From assembly GCA_045806105.1 (NCBI GenBank), contig JBJMJY010000026.1:1-30499 (forward strand): a stretch of 30,499 nt of DNA, written 5' to 3'. Of the stretch, positions 21,647 to 30,005 are shown in pieces; position 1 is the first letter of the stretch; every line of letters starts with the position of its first letter. Both the position numbers and the translations under genes were made by a program. The notes under the pieces are model-generated. The model ran no database searches. It saw only the letters and a program-made list of their open reading frames with translations, and was not told where the DNA came from. Source of the stretch: AC-32 sp045806105. GTDB taxonomy: Bacteria; Actinomycetota; Thermoleophilia; Gaiellales; Gaiellaceae.

Positions 21647-22399
21647 ATGAGGCTCCTCGTCCTCGGCGCCCGTTCGACCGGCCTGATCGCGGCGGCCCGC
21701 GCCCGCGACCTCTTCGTCGTCGCCGTCGATCGCGACCCCAGCGCCCCCGGCTTCTCGCTCGCCCACCGCCGCGCGATCCTCGACGTCGACGACGAGCCGG
21801 CGCTGGAGCGCCTCGTCGAGGCTGCTCACATCGAGGCTGTGATCTCGACCGGGCGCGAGACGGGAGCAGCGGCCCGCCTCGCCGCCCGCTTCCGCCTCCC
21901 GCACCCGCACTCGCCCGAGACCGCGGTGCTGCTCGGCTCGCGGCTGCGCCAGCGCGAGCGGTTGCGCGACGCGGGTGTGTCGCAGGTGCGCTGGGCGCTC
22001 GTCGCGAACGCGGGCGACGCCGGCTTCCCCTGCGTCGTGACGCCAAGCGACCGCAAGGGCAGGCGGCTCGCCGAGGAGGCGCCCGGTGCCGCCGAGGTCA
22101 CCGTGACCGCGTTCTCGGCCTCCGGGGAGCTCTATCCGCTGCTCGGAGCCGGCCCCGCCGCCGCGCTCGCCCGGCGCGCAGCCGTCGCCCTGGGCGTAAC
22201 CGATGGGCTCACGTCCACGCGGGTGCGCCTTGGCGTGGACGGCCCGAGGGTGGTCGACGTCCGGGCGCAGGTCGGCGACCGTGAGGCGGAGCTGTGCCGC
22301 CTCCTGCATGGCGTGGACGCCCACGGCCTCGCGCTGGACGCTGCTCTCGGCGGGGCCGAGTACATACGCTTCGGCACTGCCGATGCGCAAGTGGCCTAA
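21647..22399 (+). CDS. Short, degenerate ATP-grasp-like protein
   Basis: 250 residues. The N-terminus, MRLLVLGARSTGLIAAARARD then VVAVDRDPSAPGF, is the pre-ATP-grasp domain of PurK/carboxylate-ligase relatives, and LRDAGVSQVRWALV...GFPCVVTPSDRKG corresponds to the lysine-bearing strand of the ATP-grasp core. In the full-length enzyme at 11619-12830 that strand is PVVVKPVDGS; here the lysine position is threonine. The next ~60-80 residues that normally cap ATP are missing, and the metal-binding EVGARLGGG becomes DVRAQVGDR. It therefore looks like a pseudoenzyme or a ligase with altered chemistry. ATG 21647 is 48 bases from the divergent eIF2B-like start. A flippase-like gene follows after 21 bases on the same strand. 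Confidence 0.62.
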   Translation: MRLLVLGARSTGLIAAARARDLFVVAVDRDPSAPGFSLAHRRAILDVDDEPALERLVEAAHIEAVISTGRETGAAARLAARFRLPHPHSPETAVLLGSRLRQRERLRDAGVSQVRWALVANAGDAGFPCVVTPSDRKGRRLAEEAPGAAEVTVTAFSASGELYPLLGAGPAAALARRAAVALGVTDGLTSTRVRLGVDGPRVVDVRAQVGDREAELCRLLHGVDAHGLALDAALGGAEYIRFGTADAQVA

Positions 22400-22420
22400 C
22401 AGCGCCTTCAGGGGTGCTAG

Positions 22421-23395
22421 GTGAGAAACCGGACCCTGCGGCTCGTTGCGACGCTGGTCGTCACGGGCCTGTGCACGGCGTACCTCGTCTGGAAGATCGA
22501 CCTCTCACAGACGCTGCACCTGCTCGCGCACGCCGAGCTCGGGTACTTCGTCGCCGCGGTCGCGATCATGGTCGGCTCGGTCTGGCCCATGGCCTGGCGC
22601 TGGCAGCAGCTCCTGCGCGCCCGCGGGATCCACGACCGCCTCTCGTGGCTGACGCGCGCCTACTTCGTCGCCTACACGGCCGGACAGCTGCTGCCGACGG
22701 CGGTCGGCGGCGACGCGGTCCGCATCTACGAGACCGCCCGCCGCCACACCGGGCGTGGCGGCGACGTCGCTGGCTCCGTTCTGCTCGAGCGGGCGCTCGG
22801 CGGGGCGGCCACGCTCACGCTCGCCGGGGTCGGCTTCGTGCTCGCGCTCGGTCACTACGACGTCGGCGCGTACCTCTGGATCGAGGGCGCCTTCGTGGCG
22901 GGGACGATCGTGCTCGCGGTGGCGCTCTTCTCGCGGCGGGTGCGGCCGCTGCTCGCCAAGACGGTGCCGCTCCTGCGCATGATCCGGGTCGAGCGGCCGA
23001 TCCGCGCCGCGTACGAGGGCATCCATGCATATCGCGACCACCCCGGCCTGCTCGTGGGGGTTTTCGGCCTCACGCTCGCCGTTCAGACCGTGCGCGTGCT
23101 CGCCATCTGGTTCGCCGGGAAGTCGGTCGGGGTCGACCTCTCCCCGCGGCCGTACTACGTGATGGGGCCGCTCCTCTTCCTCGTCCTGCTCCTGCCGATC
23201 TCGGTGAACGGGATCGCCGTGCGCGAGTCGTTCTTCGTCAGCTTCCTCGGGAACCTCGGCGTGGACGCCGACCAGGCCTTCGCGACCGGCTTCCTGTTCT
23301 TCGTCGTGACGCTCTGCCTCTCGCTGCCGGGCGCGCTGCTGCTCGGCTGGCAGAGCCTGCGCGGCTTCACGCGCGCGCCGGCAGCAGATGGCTGA
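22421..23395 (+). CDS. Flippase-like membrane protein of the LPG-synthase TM (UPF0104/AglD) family
   Basis: 324-residue polytopic protein with about eight membrane helices. Diagnostic segments are MAWRWQQLLRARGI, YFVAYTAGQLLPTAVGGDAVRIY (the family's G-x-x-x-P-T-x-x-G-G-D/E-xxR motif, about 79-101), LLERALGGAATL and PISVNGIAVRESFFV near the C-terminus. Proteins of this family are the membrane half of lysylphosphatidylglycerol synthase or stand-alone proteins associated with lipid-linked glycan synthesis (AglD-type). The GTG start 21 bases after the preceding gene is supported by a GGGG/AGG-type site. As it heads a glycosyltransferase operon, moving or presenting a lipid-linked intermediate is a reasonable inference. 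Confidence 0.85.
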   Translation: MRNRTLRLVATLVVTGLCTAYLVWKIDLSQTLHLLAHAELGYFVAAVAIMVGSVWPMAWRWQQLLRARGIHDRLSWLTRAYFVAYTAGQLLPTAVGGDAVRIYETARRHTGRGGDVAGSVLLERALGGAATLTLAGVGFVLALGHYDVGAYLWIEGAFVAGTIVLAVALFSRRVRPLLAKTVPLLRMIRVERPIRAAYEGIHAYRDHPGLLVGVFGLTLAVQTVRVLAIWFAGKSVGVDLSPRPYYVMGPLLFLVLLLPISVNGIAVRESFFVSFLGNLGVDADQAFATGFLFFVVTLCLSLPGALLLGWQSLRGFTRAPAADG

Positions 23396-23471
23396 GTACC
23401 GCGAAACGTGCTGCGCACGTTCCACGGAGCTGGTTTGTCCCGTCGCTTCGCTCGGGAGACACGACGATCGC
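23396..23471 (+). repeat. Hairpin-containing element, copy 2 (related to 9095-9198)
   Basis: The gap after the flippase-like gene holds a perfect 7-3-7 hairpin, AACGTGC-TGC-GCACGTT (23405-23421). Its two ends, GTACCGCGAAACGTGCTGC and ACGACGATCGC, resemble both ends of the 9095-9198 stretch. It is shorter, mostly in the middle. The ATC near its right end (23467-23469) is the apparent first codon of the GT2 gene, and GGGAG at 23454-23458 is suitably spaced before it. Confidence 0.45.
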
Positions 23472-24366
23472 TAGCGAGAACGTCTCGGTCATCGTTGTCA
23501 CGTTCGACGCGCTGCCCTGGGTGGAGCGCGCGCTCGAGAGCGTGCGCGGGAACGAGACGATCGTCGTCGACCACGGCTCGACCGACGGCACGGTCGAGCT
23601 CGTCCGCGAGAAGTTCGCCGAGGCGCGGCTGATCCAGCAGGAGAACAAGGGCCTCGGCGGGGGCTCGAACGCCGGCATGCGCATCGCGACCGGCGACTGG
23701 TTCCTGCTGCTGAACTCCGACGCCTGGGCGACCGGCGGCGCGCTGGAGCGGCTCGTCGCCTTCGCAGAGGCGCACCCCGAGGCCGCCGTCGTCGGGCCGA
23801 GGCTCCGCTTCCCCGACGGGCGCTTGCAGCGCTCGGTGCGCGGGTTCCCGACGCTCTGGCGGCTGGCGACCGAGTACCTCTTCCTGCGCAAGCTCGCGCC
23901 CAGGACGCACGCGCTGAACGCGTTCTACGGCGGCGGCTTCGACTACGAGCGGCCGCTGGAGGCCGAGTTCCTGATGGGCTCGGTGCTGCTCGTCCGCCGC
24001 GAGGCCGCCGATACGGTTGGCCTCTTCGACGAGGACTTCTTCATGTTCAGCGAGGAGACGGACTGGTGCTTTCGCTTCCGGCAGGCGGGCTGGAAGGTCG
24101 TCTTCACCCCCGACGCGGAGTTCGTGCACGTCGGCGGCGCCTCCACGCGGCAGAACTGGAATCCCATGTTCCGCGAGCAGGTGCGCGGGCACCTGCGCTT
24201 CCTCGCCAAGCACCGCGGCCGGCGCGAGGCCGAGCGGGCGCGGAAGCTGTTGCAAGCCTCGCTGCGCGTGCGCGGTATCCTCTTCCCCGGCGACCGCGGC
24301 CACACCTACGCCGAGACCGGACGCTGGCTCGCGGGCTCGTCGCTCGAGGAGCTGCTCGCGCGGTGA
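23467..24366 (+). CDS. GT2-family glycosyltransferase (rhamnosyltransferase-like), apparent ATC start
   Basis: 299-residue GT-A glycosyltransferase. It starts ASENVSVIVVTFDALPWVERAL, the conserved first strand. Then come IVVDHGSTDGTVELV, NKGLGGGSNAGMRIA and LLLNSDAW with its DxD-like metal site, FLMGSVLLVRREA, and DEDFFMFSEETDWCFR with the catalytic acidic pair. This set is typical of dTDP-rhamnosyl and related GT2 enzymes. No ATG, GTG or TTG lies in frame for over 200 bases upstream. The next canonical one, GTG 23521, would delete the first strand. The in-frame ATC at 23467, with GGGAG upstream, fits best; a mutated or unusual start is implied. Its stop overlaps the ATP-grasp GTG by four bases. 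Confidence 0.82.
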   Translation: MASENVSVIVVTFDALPWVERALESVRGNETIVVDHGSTDGTVELVREKFAEARLIQQENKGLGGGSNAGMRIATGDWFLLLNSDAWATGGALERLVAFAEAHPEAAVVGPRLRFPDGRLQRSVRGFPTLWRLATEYLFLRKLAPRTHALNAFYGGGFDYERPLEAEFLMGSVLLVRREAADTVGLFDEDFFMFSEETDWCFRFRQAGWKVVFTPDAEFVHVGGASTRQNWNPMFREQVRGHLRFLAKHRGRREAERARKLLQASLRVRGILFPGDRGHTYAETGRWLAGSSLEELLAR

Positions 24367-25448
24367 GCCCAGCGGTTGTCGTCGACGTCGGCTGGGTGAA
24401 CGGGCTCGCCGCGATCCGCTCGCTCGGACGCGCCGGGATCCGCGTGCTCGCGCTCGACCACCGCCGCAGCGCGCTCGGGTTCCGCTCGCGCTACGCGGAG
24501 CCGGTCGTGACGCCGGACCCGCAGGACGAGGAGGTGTTCATCTCCTTCCTCGCCGGGCTCGACGTCGAAGCGGCGCCGGTCTTCGCGACGCATGACGAGC
24601 CGCTGAACGCGATCGCGCGCGGTGCGGAGAGGCTCGGCGGCCGGTTCCTCTACCCGTTTCCCCCGTGGGAGGTGCTCGCGCGGATCCAGACCAAGCGCGG
24701 GCAGCTCGATGCAGCCGAGCGCGCCGGTGTCCCCACGCCGCGTACCGCCTACCCCGGCTCGGCGGCGGAGGCGCGCGCCGCGGCGGAGCGACTCGGCTTC
24801 CCCGTGCTCGTCAAGCCGTCGTCGACCGAAGGGTTCAAGCGCCGCTTCGGCAGGCAGGCGTTCCGCTGCGAGACCGCCGCCGAGGTGGAGCGGGTGTACG
24901 CCGGAGCCCAGCCGTACGAGCCGATGGTGCAGGAGGTGATCCCCGGCGGGGACGACGAGCTCTACACCCTCGGCTCGTACCTCGCGCGCGACGGCGCGGC
25001 GCTCGGGCTCTTCTGCGGACGGAAGCTGCGGCAGACGCCTCCGGGCGTCGGCACTTGCCGCGTCGGCGAGGCCCTCTGGGTCGAGGAGGTCGTCGAGCAG
25101 GGCCTGCGGCTCCTACGGGCGCTCGAGTTCCACGGCCTCTCGCAGGTCGAGTTCAAGCGCGATCCGCGCGACGGCGCCTACAAGCTGATGGAGGTCAACC
25201 CGCGGCTCTTCCAGTGGCACGGGCTGGCGGCGGCCTGCGGCGTCGACCTGCCGCTGATCGCGTACCGCGACCTCACCGGCGCGCAAGTCGAGCCGGCCTC
25301 CGCGAACGGCACGCGCAAGCGCTGGGCGATCACGCTGCAGGCCGGCGAGTCGCCGGCCCTCCAGCGGCCGCCGTACGTCGATGCGGTCTTCGCACGAGAC
25401 GACCTGAAGCCGGCTCTCGTCCAAGTCGCACGGCTGCTGCGCCGGTGA
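24363..25448 (+). CDS. ATP-grasp carboxylate-amine ligase in the glycan operon
   Basis: 361-residue enzyme. An N-terminal domain (VVVDVGWVNGLAAIRSLGRAGI, VLALDHRRSALGFRSRYA) is followed by RIQTKRGQLDAAERAGVPTP, then FPVLVKPSSTEGFKRRF with the ATP-contacting lysine (about 145-161), VQEVIPGGDDELY, and the metal site KLMEVNPRLFQWHG (about 273-286). The pattern matches ATP-grasp proteins in polysaccharide clusters related to D-aspartate ligase and carbamoyl-phosphate synthase. It would ligate an acid to an amine-bearing sugar or lipid intermediate, using ATP. GTG 24363 overlaps the GT2 stop (GTGA), and its own stop overlaps the next gene the same way. The substrate is not known. Confidence 0.84.
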   Translation: MSPAVVVDVGWVNGLAAIRSLGRAGIRVLALDHRRSALGFRSRYAEPVVTPDPQDEEVFISFLAGLDVEAAPVFATHDEPLNAIARGAERLGGRFLYPFPPWEVLARIQTKRGQLDAAERAGVPTPRTAYPGSAAEARAAAERLGFPVLVKPSSTEGFKRRFGRQAFRCETAAEVERVYAGAQPYEPMVQEVIPGGDDELYTLGSYLARDGAALGLFCGRKLRQTPPGVGTCRVGEALWVEEVVEQGLRLLRALEFHGLSQVEFKRDPRDGAYKLMEVNPRLFQWHGLAAACGVDLPLIAYRDLTGAQVEPASANGTRKRWAITLQAGESPALQRPPYVDAVFARDDLKPALVQVARLLRR

Positions 25449-27445
25449 GCCTGCTTCCCTGGCTGCTCGCGCCGGTCGTGCTGGCGCTCTCGCGGCTGCT
25501 GCCCGCGGACGGCCTCGGGCTCGGGCTGCGGCTGGGCGCGGCGATCGCCTGCCTGCTGCTCCCGGGCGCGCTCGTTTCGCGCGCGCTCGGCGTGAGCGGG
25601 CTGGCGGGCGCCTTCGTGTGGGCGACGACCGCGATCTTCGGCGCGACGGCCGTGATGTTCGCGGTGCACGGGTCGCTCTGGCTCGCGCTGATCCTGCTCG
25701 CGGTGCTCGCGCTGGCGGCGCTGCCGTTCGCGCTGGGACAGCCGGCCGAGCCGTCGCTGTGGCGGGCCGGGGTGCTCCTGCTCGGGCTCGCGGCCGGCAT
25801 CTCGCTCTGGTGGGTCTCGCGCTACGACGGCGACGCGTTCTTCCACCTCGCGCGCGTCCAGAAGCTACTCGCGCTCGACTCGCTCTCGCTGCGCTCGATG
25901 GACGAGTTCCGCGACGGCGGCCTGCACCCCGGCTACGCGTTCCCGCTCTGGCACGCAGTGATGGCGATGGTCGCGCGGCTCGCCGGCGTCGGCGCGCCTT
26001 CGACGATCCTGCACGTCCCCACGCTGCTGCTGCCGATCTCGTTCGCGCTCGTCTACGAGGCGGGCGCGATTCTCTTCCGCTCGCGCTGGGCAGGGGTCGC
26101 GGCGGCACTGGCCGAGTTCGCGCTGATCGGGCTCGCGCCGGGCCACGGCGGCTCGTACAGCTCGCTCGGCCTCCCGGCGACAGCCTCGCGCGTCCTCCTC
26201 CTGCCTGCCCTGCTGGCGCTGGTGTTCGCGTACGTCCGGGAGCCCTCGCGCGCCTTGCTCGCGTCGGTTGCGGGCGCCTCGCTCGTGATGACGCTGGTCC
26301 ACCCGAGCTACTCCGTCCTGCTCGCGATCGGCCTCGCCGGGTTCCTGGTCGTGCGGGCCGTGCTCGACGTGCGGCACGACGTCGCGCATGTTGCGGCCGC
26401 GCTGGCCGCGATCGTCGTCCCCGCGGCACTGGTCGTCCTCTGGCTGCTGCCGGTCGTGCGCGAGACCGCCTCGCACAGCCCCTCGCGCGTCGAGCTGCGG
26501 CGCGCCTTCGCCGTCTACGGGCAGGAGCTCGACGTCTTCGGGCTGCACAGCTACCGTCTCAGCCCCGAGCTGTTCGGGCGCGCCGGCTCGATCGCGGTCG
26601 CGTCGCTCGTGCTCCTACCGCTCGCGGTCTTCGCGCACCGGCGGTTGTGGGGGGCGTTCGTCCTCGGCTCGATGCTGGCGACCCTCGCGATCGCGCTGCT
26701 GCCCTTCGTCTTCCCGCACTTCGCGGACGCGATCTCGATCTCGCAGGCCCGTCGCATCATCGCCTTCTCGCCGCGGCCGTTCGTGCTCGTCGGCGGGGCG
26801 CTCGTGCTCGCCGGGCTGCTGCGCCTGGCGCTGCTGCCGGTCGCGCTCGCGGCCGGGATCGCGCTGCAGCTGGCCTACCCGGGCGACTTCGGCGCTCCCT
26901 ACCACTTCGAGCACGGGGGGCCGCGACTGCTCGTGTGGCTCGTCTTCGGTGCCACGATCGCCGCGCTCCTCGCGGCGGCAGTCCTGGGGCGGAGGATCCC
27001 GGAGATCCAGGGCTCGCCGGCGCTCGCCGCCGCGTCGGTCGTCGTCTTCCTGCTCCCGGTCGCCGTCCACGGGTACTCCCACTGGACCCGCTCGCCGACA
27101 GCGCGCCTCGGCCTGCCGCAGAAGCTCGTTGCCGCGGTGCGCGCGCACGTCCCGGCCGGAGACGTCGTCTTCTCGGACGCCCTCACGGCCTACGAGGTCG
27201 GTGCGTTCGCCCCGGTGTACGTGAACGCGGCGCCGACGTCGCACGTCGCCGACACCAGGGCCAACCGCCCGACCGCACGCCTGAAGGACGCGCGGCGCTT
27301 CTTCCGCGACGGCGGCCCGCTCTCGATTCCGCGGCGCTACGGCGCGCACTGGCTGCTCGTCGACCGCACGCGCGTCGGCACTGTTCGCTTCCGCCTGCCG
27401 CGCGTCTACGCCGGCTCGCGTTACGTTCTCTATCGCCTGCCATGA
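25445..27445 (+). CDS. Large polytopic membrane protein, GT-C-like
   Basis: 666-residue protein with roughly 13-15 membrane helices and a C-terminal extracytoplasmic domain of about 120 residues. After the first helices comes VSRYDGDAFFHLARVQKLLALDSL, resembling the acidic loop-1 motif of GT-C glycosyltransferases, which take lipid-phosphate-sugar donors on the outer membrane face. HPGYAFPLWHAVMAMVARL and a late VAAVRAHVPAGDVVFSDALTAYEV fit this class. I cannot name a family with certainty. GTG 25445 overlaps the ATP-grasp stop by 4 bases, and the stop overlaps the following ATG (ATGA). Addition of a side sugar to a flipped lipid-linked glycan is inferred. Confidence 0.68.
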   Translation: MSLLPWLLAPVVLALSRLLPADGLGLGLRLGAAIACLLLPGALVSRALGVSGLAGAFVWATTAIFGATAVMFAVHGSLWLALILLAVLALAALPFALGQPAEPSLWRAGVLLLGLAAGISLWWVSRYDGDAFFHLARVQKLLALDSLSLRSMDEFRDGGLHPGYAFPLWHAVMAMVARLAGVGAPSTILHVPTLLLPISFALVYEAGAILFRSRWAGVAAALAEFALIGLAPGHGGSYSSLGLPATASRVLLLPALLALVFAYVREPSRALLASVAGASLVMTLVHPSYSVLLAIGLAGFLVVRAVLDVRHDVAHVAAALAAIVVPAALVVLWLLPVVRETASHSPSRVELRRAFAVYGQELDVFGLHSYRLSPELFGRAGSIAVASLVLLPLAVFAHRRLWGAFVLGSMLATLAIALLPFVFPHFADAISISQARRIIAFSPRPFVLVGGALVLAGLLRLALLPVALAAGIALQLAYPGDFGAPYHFEHGGPRLLVWLVFGATIAALLAAAVLGRRIPEIQGSPALAAASVVVFLLPVAVHGYSHWTRSPTARLGLPQKLVAAVRAHVPAGDVVFSDALTAYEVGAFAPVYVNAAPTSHVADTRANRPTARLKDARRFFRDGGPLSIPRRYGAHWLLVDRTRVGTVRFRLPRVYAGSRYVLYRLP

Positions 27446-28692
27446 AAGTCCTGCTCGTGACGATGTATTTCCCGCCCGCCGGCGGAGGCGGCGTCCAGCG
27501 GCCGCTGAAGCTGGCGACGCACCTGCCCTCGCTCGGGGTCGAGACGCACGTGCTCGCGCCCGACGACCCGAAATGGCTGCATCGCGACGACGAGCTGCGC
27601 CCCCCGACGCAGGCGTTCGTCCACCGCGCCCGCTACCTCGGGCCGAAGGCGCGCCTCCCGTCCGAGGAGCTGCGCGGGCTGACGGGGCTCGACCTCGTGC
27701 TGGCACAGGCGCGGCTGGCGGGCAGGCGGCTGCTGCTCCCGGACGCGAGCGTCACCTGGGCGCCGACGGCCATCCCGGCGGCCGCGCGCATCGTCCGCAG
27801 CGAGGGCATCGACGCGATCGTCACGACGAGCCCGCCGCTGTCGATGAACCTGATCGGCGCCGGCGTGCAGAAGCTCACGGGGGTGCCGTGGATCGCCGAC
27901 CAGCGCGACTCGCTCGTGCAGAACGCCGACCGCCGCTTCGATCGCAAGGCGGTGCAGGCGAAGGAGAAGGCGCTCGAGCGGGTCGTCCGCCTCGTCGCCA
28001 ACCGCGCCGACGGCATCGTGGCGGTGTCGGAGTCGATCGCGGACGAGCTGCGGGCGTTCGAGCCGTCCGGTCCCGTGCGCGTGATCCCGAACGGCTGCGA
28101 CTTCGACGACTTTGCCGGCCTCGAGTACCGGCCGGGCGACCGCTTCCGCATCACGCACACCGGCAGCTTCTTCGGGAAGCGCAACCCGCGCGCGTTCCTC
28201 TCGGCGCTTGCCGCTTCGGGGCTCGACGACGTCGTCGCGCGCTTCGTCGGCGACTTCCGCTCCGTCGACCGCGAGTGGGTGCAGGAGCTCGACCTCGGCG
28301 ACCGGCTCGAGCTGCTCGACTACCTGCCACACCAGCGCGCGCTCGAGCTGCAGCGCGACTCGGAGGCGAACCTGCTGCTCCTGCCCGACGCGGCCGGGCG
28401 CGGAAAGGTCGTGCCGAGCGGGAAGATCTTCGAGTACCTCGCCGCCGAGCGGCCGATTCTCGCCGCGGTGCCCACCGACGGCGCGGCCGCGAAGCTCGTG
28501 CGAGAGACCGGCGCGGGCGTCGTCGTGGCGCCGGATGACGAGAAGTCGATCCGCGAGGCGCTCGTCGGCCTGCACGCGCGCTGGAAGGCGGGGCGCCTGG
28601 GCGACGCCTACCTCACCGACGAGGACCGGCGCCGCCTCTCGCGCACGACGCGGGTCGAGGAGCTGGCCGAGCTGCTGTGGAGCGTCGCGTGA
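27442..28692 (+). CDS. GT4-family glycosyltransferase (WbuB-like)
   Basis: 416-residue GT-B enzyme. It starts MKVLLVTMYFPPAGGGGVQR, the acceptor-side glycine loop. PWIADQRDSLVQN, DGIVAVSESIADEL and VIPNGCDFDDF follow, then ITHTGSFFGKRNP at the start of the donor domain. GKVVPSGKIFEYLAAERPILAAV carries the conserved lysine and E-x(7)-type donor site near residue 335. These features match the WbuB/GT4_WbuB-like group acting in O-antigen or capsule assembly. ATG 27442 overlaps the preceding stop (ATGA). The frame is open upstream, but only across the neighbour. Confidence 0.9.
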   Translation: MKVLLVTMYFPPAGGGGVQRPLKLATHLPSLGVETHVLAPDDPKWLHRDDELRPPTQAFVHRARYLGPKARLPSEELRGLTGLDLVLAQARLAGRRLLLPDASVTWAPTAIPAAARIVRSEGIDAIVTTSPPLSMNLIGAGVQKLTGVPWIADQRDSLVQNADRRFDRKAVQAKEKALERVVRLVANRADGIVAVSESIADELRAFEPSGPVRVIPNGCDFDDFAGLEYRPGDRFRITHTGSFFGKRNPRAFLSALAASGLDDVVARFVGDFRSVDREWVQELDLGDRLELLDYLPHQRALELQRDSEANLLLLPDAAGRGKVVPSGKIFEYLAAERPILAAVPTDGAAAKLVRETGAGVVVAPDDEKSIREALVGLHARWKAGRLGDAYLTDEDRRRLSRTTRVEELAELLWSVA

Positions 28693-30005
28693 CGCGCGAG
28701 AGCCGCCTCGTCCCGTTCTTCTTCCTGGCCACCGCGTTCTGCTGCACGTTCGCAAAGGTGCAGTGGAACGTGGCGGGATCCGTGTTCCTCGCCGACCTCG
28801 CCGCCGGCGGCTTCCTGCTCTTCTACGCGCTCGACCGGCTCGGCCGGCGCGCCGGCCCGGTGCCGCGGACGGCGGCGGTGCTGATCGTCTTCCTCGGCGC
28901 CTTCCTGCTCGTCTACCTCGTCGGCTTCTTCAACCTGGAGACCGGGCAGGCGCTCGACCAGTTCGGCAAGGGCCTCGTCAAGTGGCTGCTGCACTTCGGG
29001 TTCCTCGTCGTCGGCGTGATCTACCTCGCGCGCAAGCCGCTGGCCTTCTACTGGCGCACGCTTGCCTGGTTCCTCGGCGGGATCGCCGCGAACGGCGCGT
29101 ACGGGATCCTGCAGCTGCTCTCCGCGCAGGCCGGGCGCAACCTCGACGCGCTCGTGCTCGAGCCGCTCACGCGCGGGGCGAGCCAGATCAACATCTATGG
29201 CGCGGTCAACGGGGCCAGCGTCTACCGGCCGAACGCGCTCACCGGCGACCCGAACCACCTCGGCATCGAGCTGCTGCTCCCGATCCTGATCCTCTCGCCG
29301 ATCTATCTCCGCCTCGAGCGCGGCCACCGGCTGCGGACCCCGCTTGCGGTACTGATCGGGTTTCTGCTGCTGGTCGAGCTCGCGACGCTGTCGCGCAGCG
29401 GCGTGCTCGGGCTCGTGGTCGGCGCGATCGTGCTCCTCGTCCCCTACCGGCACCTGCTCTTCTCGCGTCTCGCCATCCTGCCGCTCGCCCTGGTCGCGCT
29501 GCCGGTGGCCTTCGAGGTCTACCGTCGGCGGCACTTCTTCGACGTCGTGATCCGCTCGCGCCTGCAGACCGGCGGCAGCTCGACCTCAGCGCACCTCGGC
29601 GTCTACGACTTCATCCCGCAGGTGCTGCACCAGCACCCGTTGTTCGGGCTCGGCTTCAACAACTTCTCGGTCTACTACGAGTTCGTCACCGGGAAGACGA
29701 ACTGGGGGCCGCACTCGTACTACGTGATGCTGATCGTCGAGGGAGGCCTCGTCGGTGCGGCGCTCTTCGCGGTCTTCCTCTGGTGGCTGTTCGTGCGCCT
29801 CGGCGCCGCGCGGAAGCTCGGCCAGGCGCTCGCCGCGGCCGGCGACCCGCTCGCGGCGCGGCTCCGGCCCCTGGCGTGGGGAATGACGGCCGCGCTCGCC
29901 GGGACGCTCGCGTCGAACGCCTTCTACCTGACGATCCCGTTCCTCTACTTCTACGTCTTCGTGATGCTCGTGTTGGCGACTCCTGCCGTGTTCTCCCAGC
30001 GATGA
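28689..30005 (+). CDS. Second O-antigen ligase/polymerase-like membrane protein
   Basis: 438-residue polytopic protein with about 11-12 helices. A central extracytoplasmic segment reads VYRPNALTGDPNHLGIELLL. The signature loop near the end, QHPLFGLGFNNFSVYYEF...GPHSYYVMLIVEGGLVGAALF, is the Wzy_C pattern (PxxGxGxxxF, H, EGG). It would polymerise or ligate glycan at the outer membrane face. It is not a close copy of the ligase-like protein at 3637: loop residues and flanking sequence differ. GTG 28689 is preferred to GTG 28677 because it makes the same four-base overlap seen along the operon. It overlaps the next ATG (ATGA). Confidence 0.86.
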   Translation: MTRESRLVPFFFLATAFCCTFAKVQWNVAGSVFLADLAAGGFLLFYALDRLGRRAGPVPRTAAVLIVFLGAFLLVYLVGFFNLETGQALDQFGKGLVKWLLHFGFLVVGVIYLARKPLAFYWRTLAWFLGGIAANGAYGILQLLSAQAGRNLDALVLEPLTRGASQINIYGAVNGASVYRPNALTGDPNHLGIELLLPILILSPIYLRLERGHRLRTPLAVLIGFLLLVELATLSRSGVLGLVVGAIVLLVPYRHLLFSRLAILPLALVALPVAFEVYRRRHFFDVVIRSRLQTGGSSTSAHLGVYDFIPQVLHQHPLFGLGFNNFSVYYEFVTGKTNWGPHSYYVMLIVEGGLVGAALFAVFLWWLFVRLGAARKLGQALAAAGDPLAARLRPLAWGMTAALAGTLASNAFYLTIPFLYFYVFVMLVLATPAVFSQR

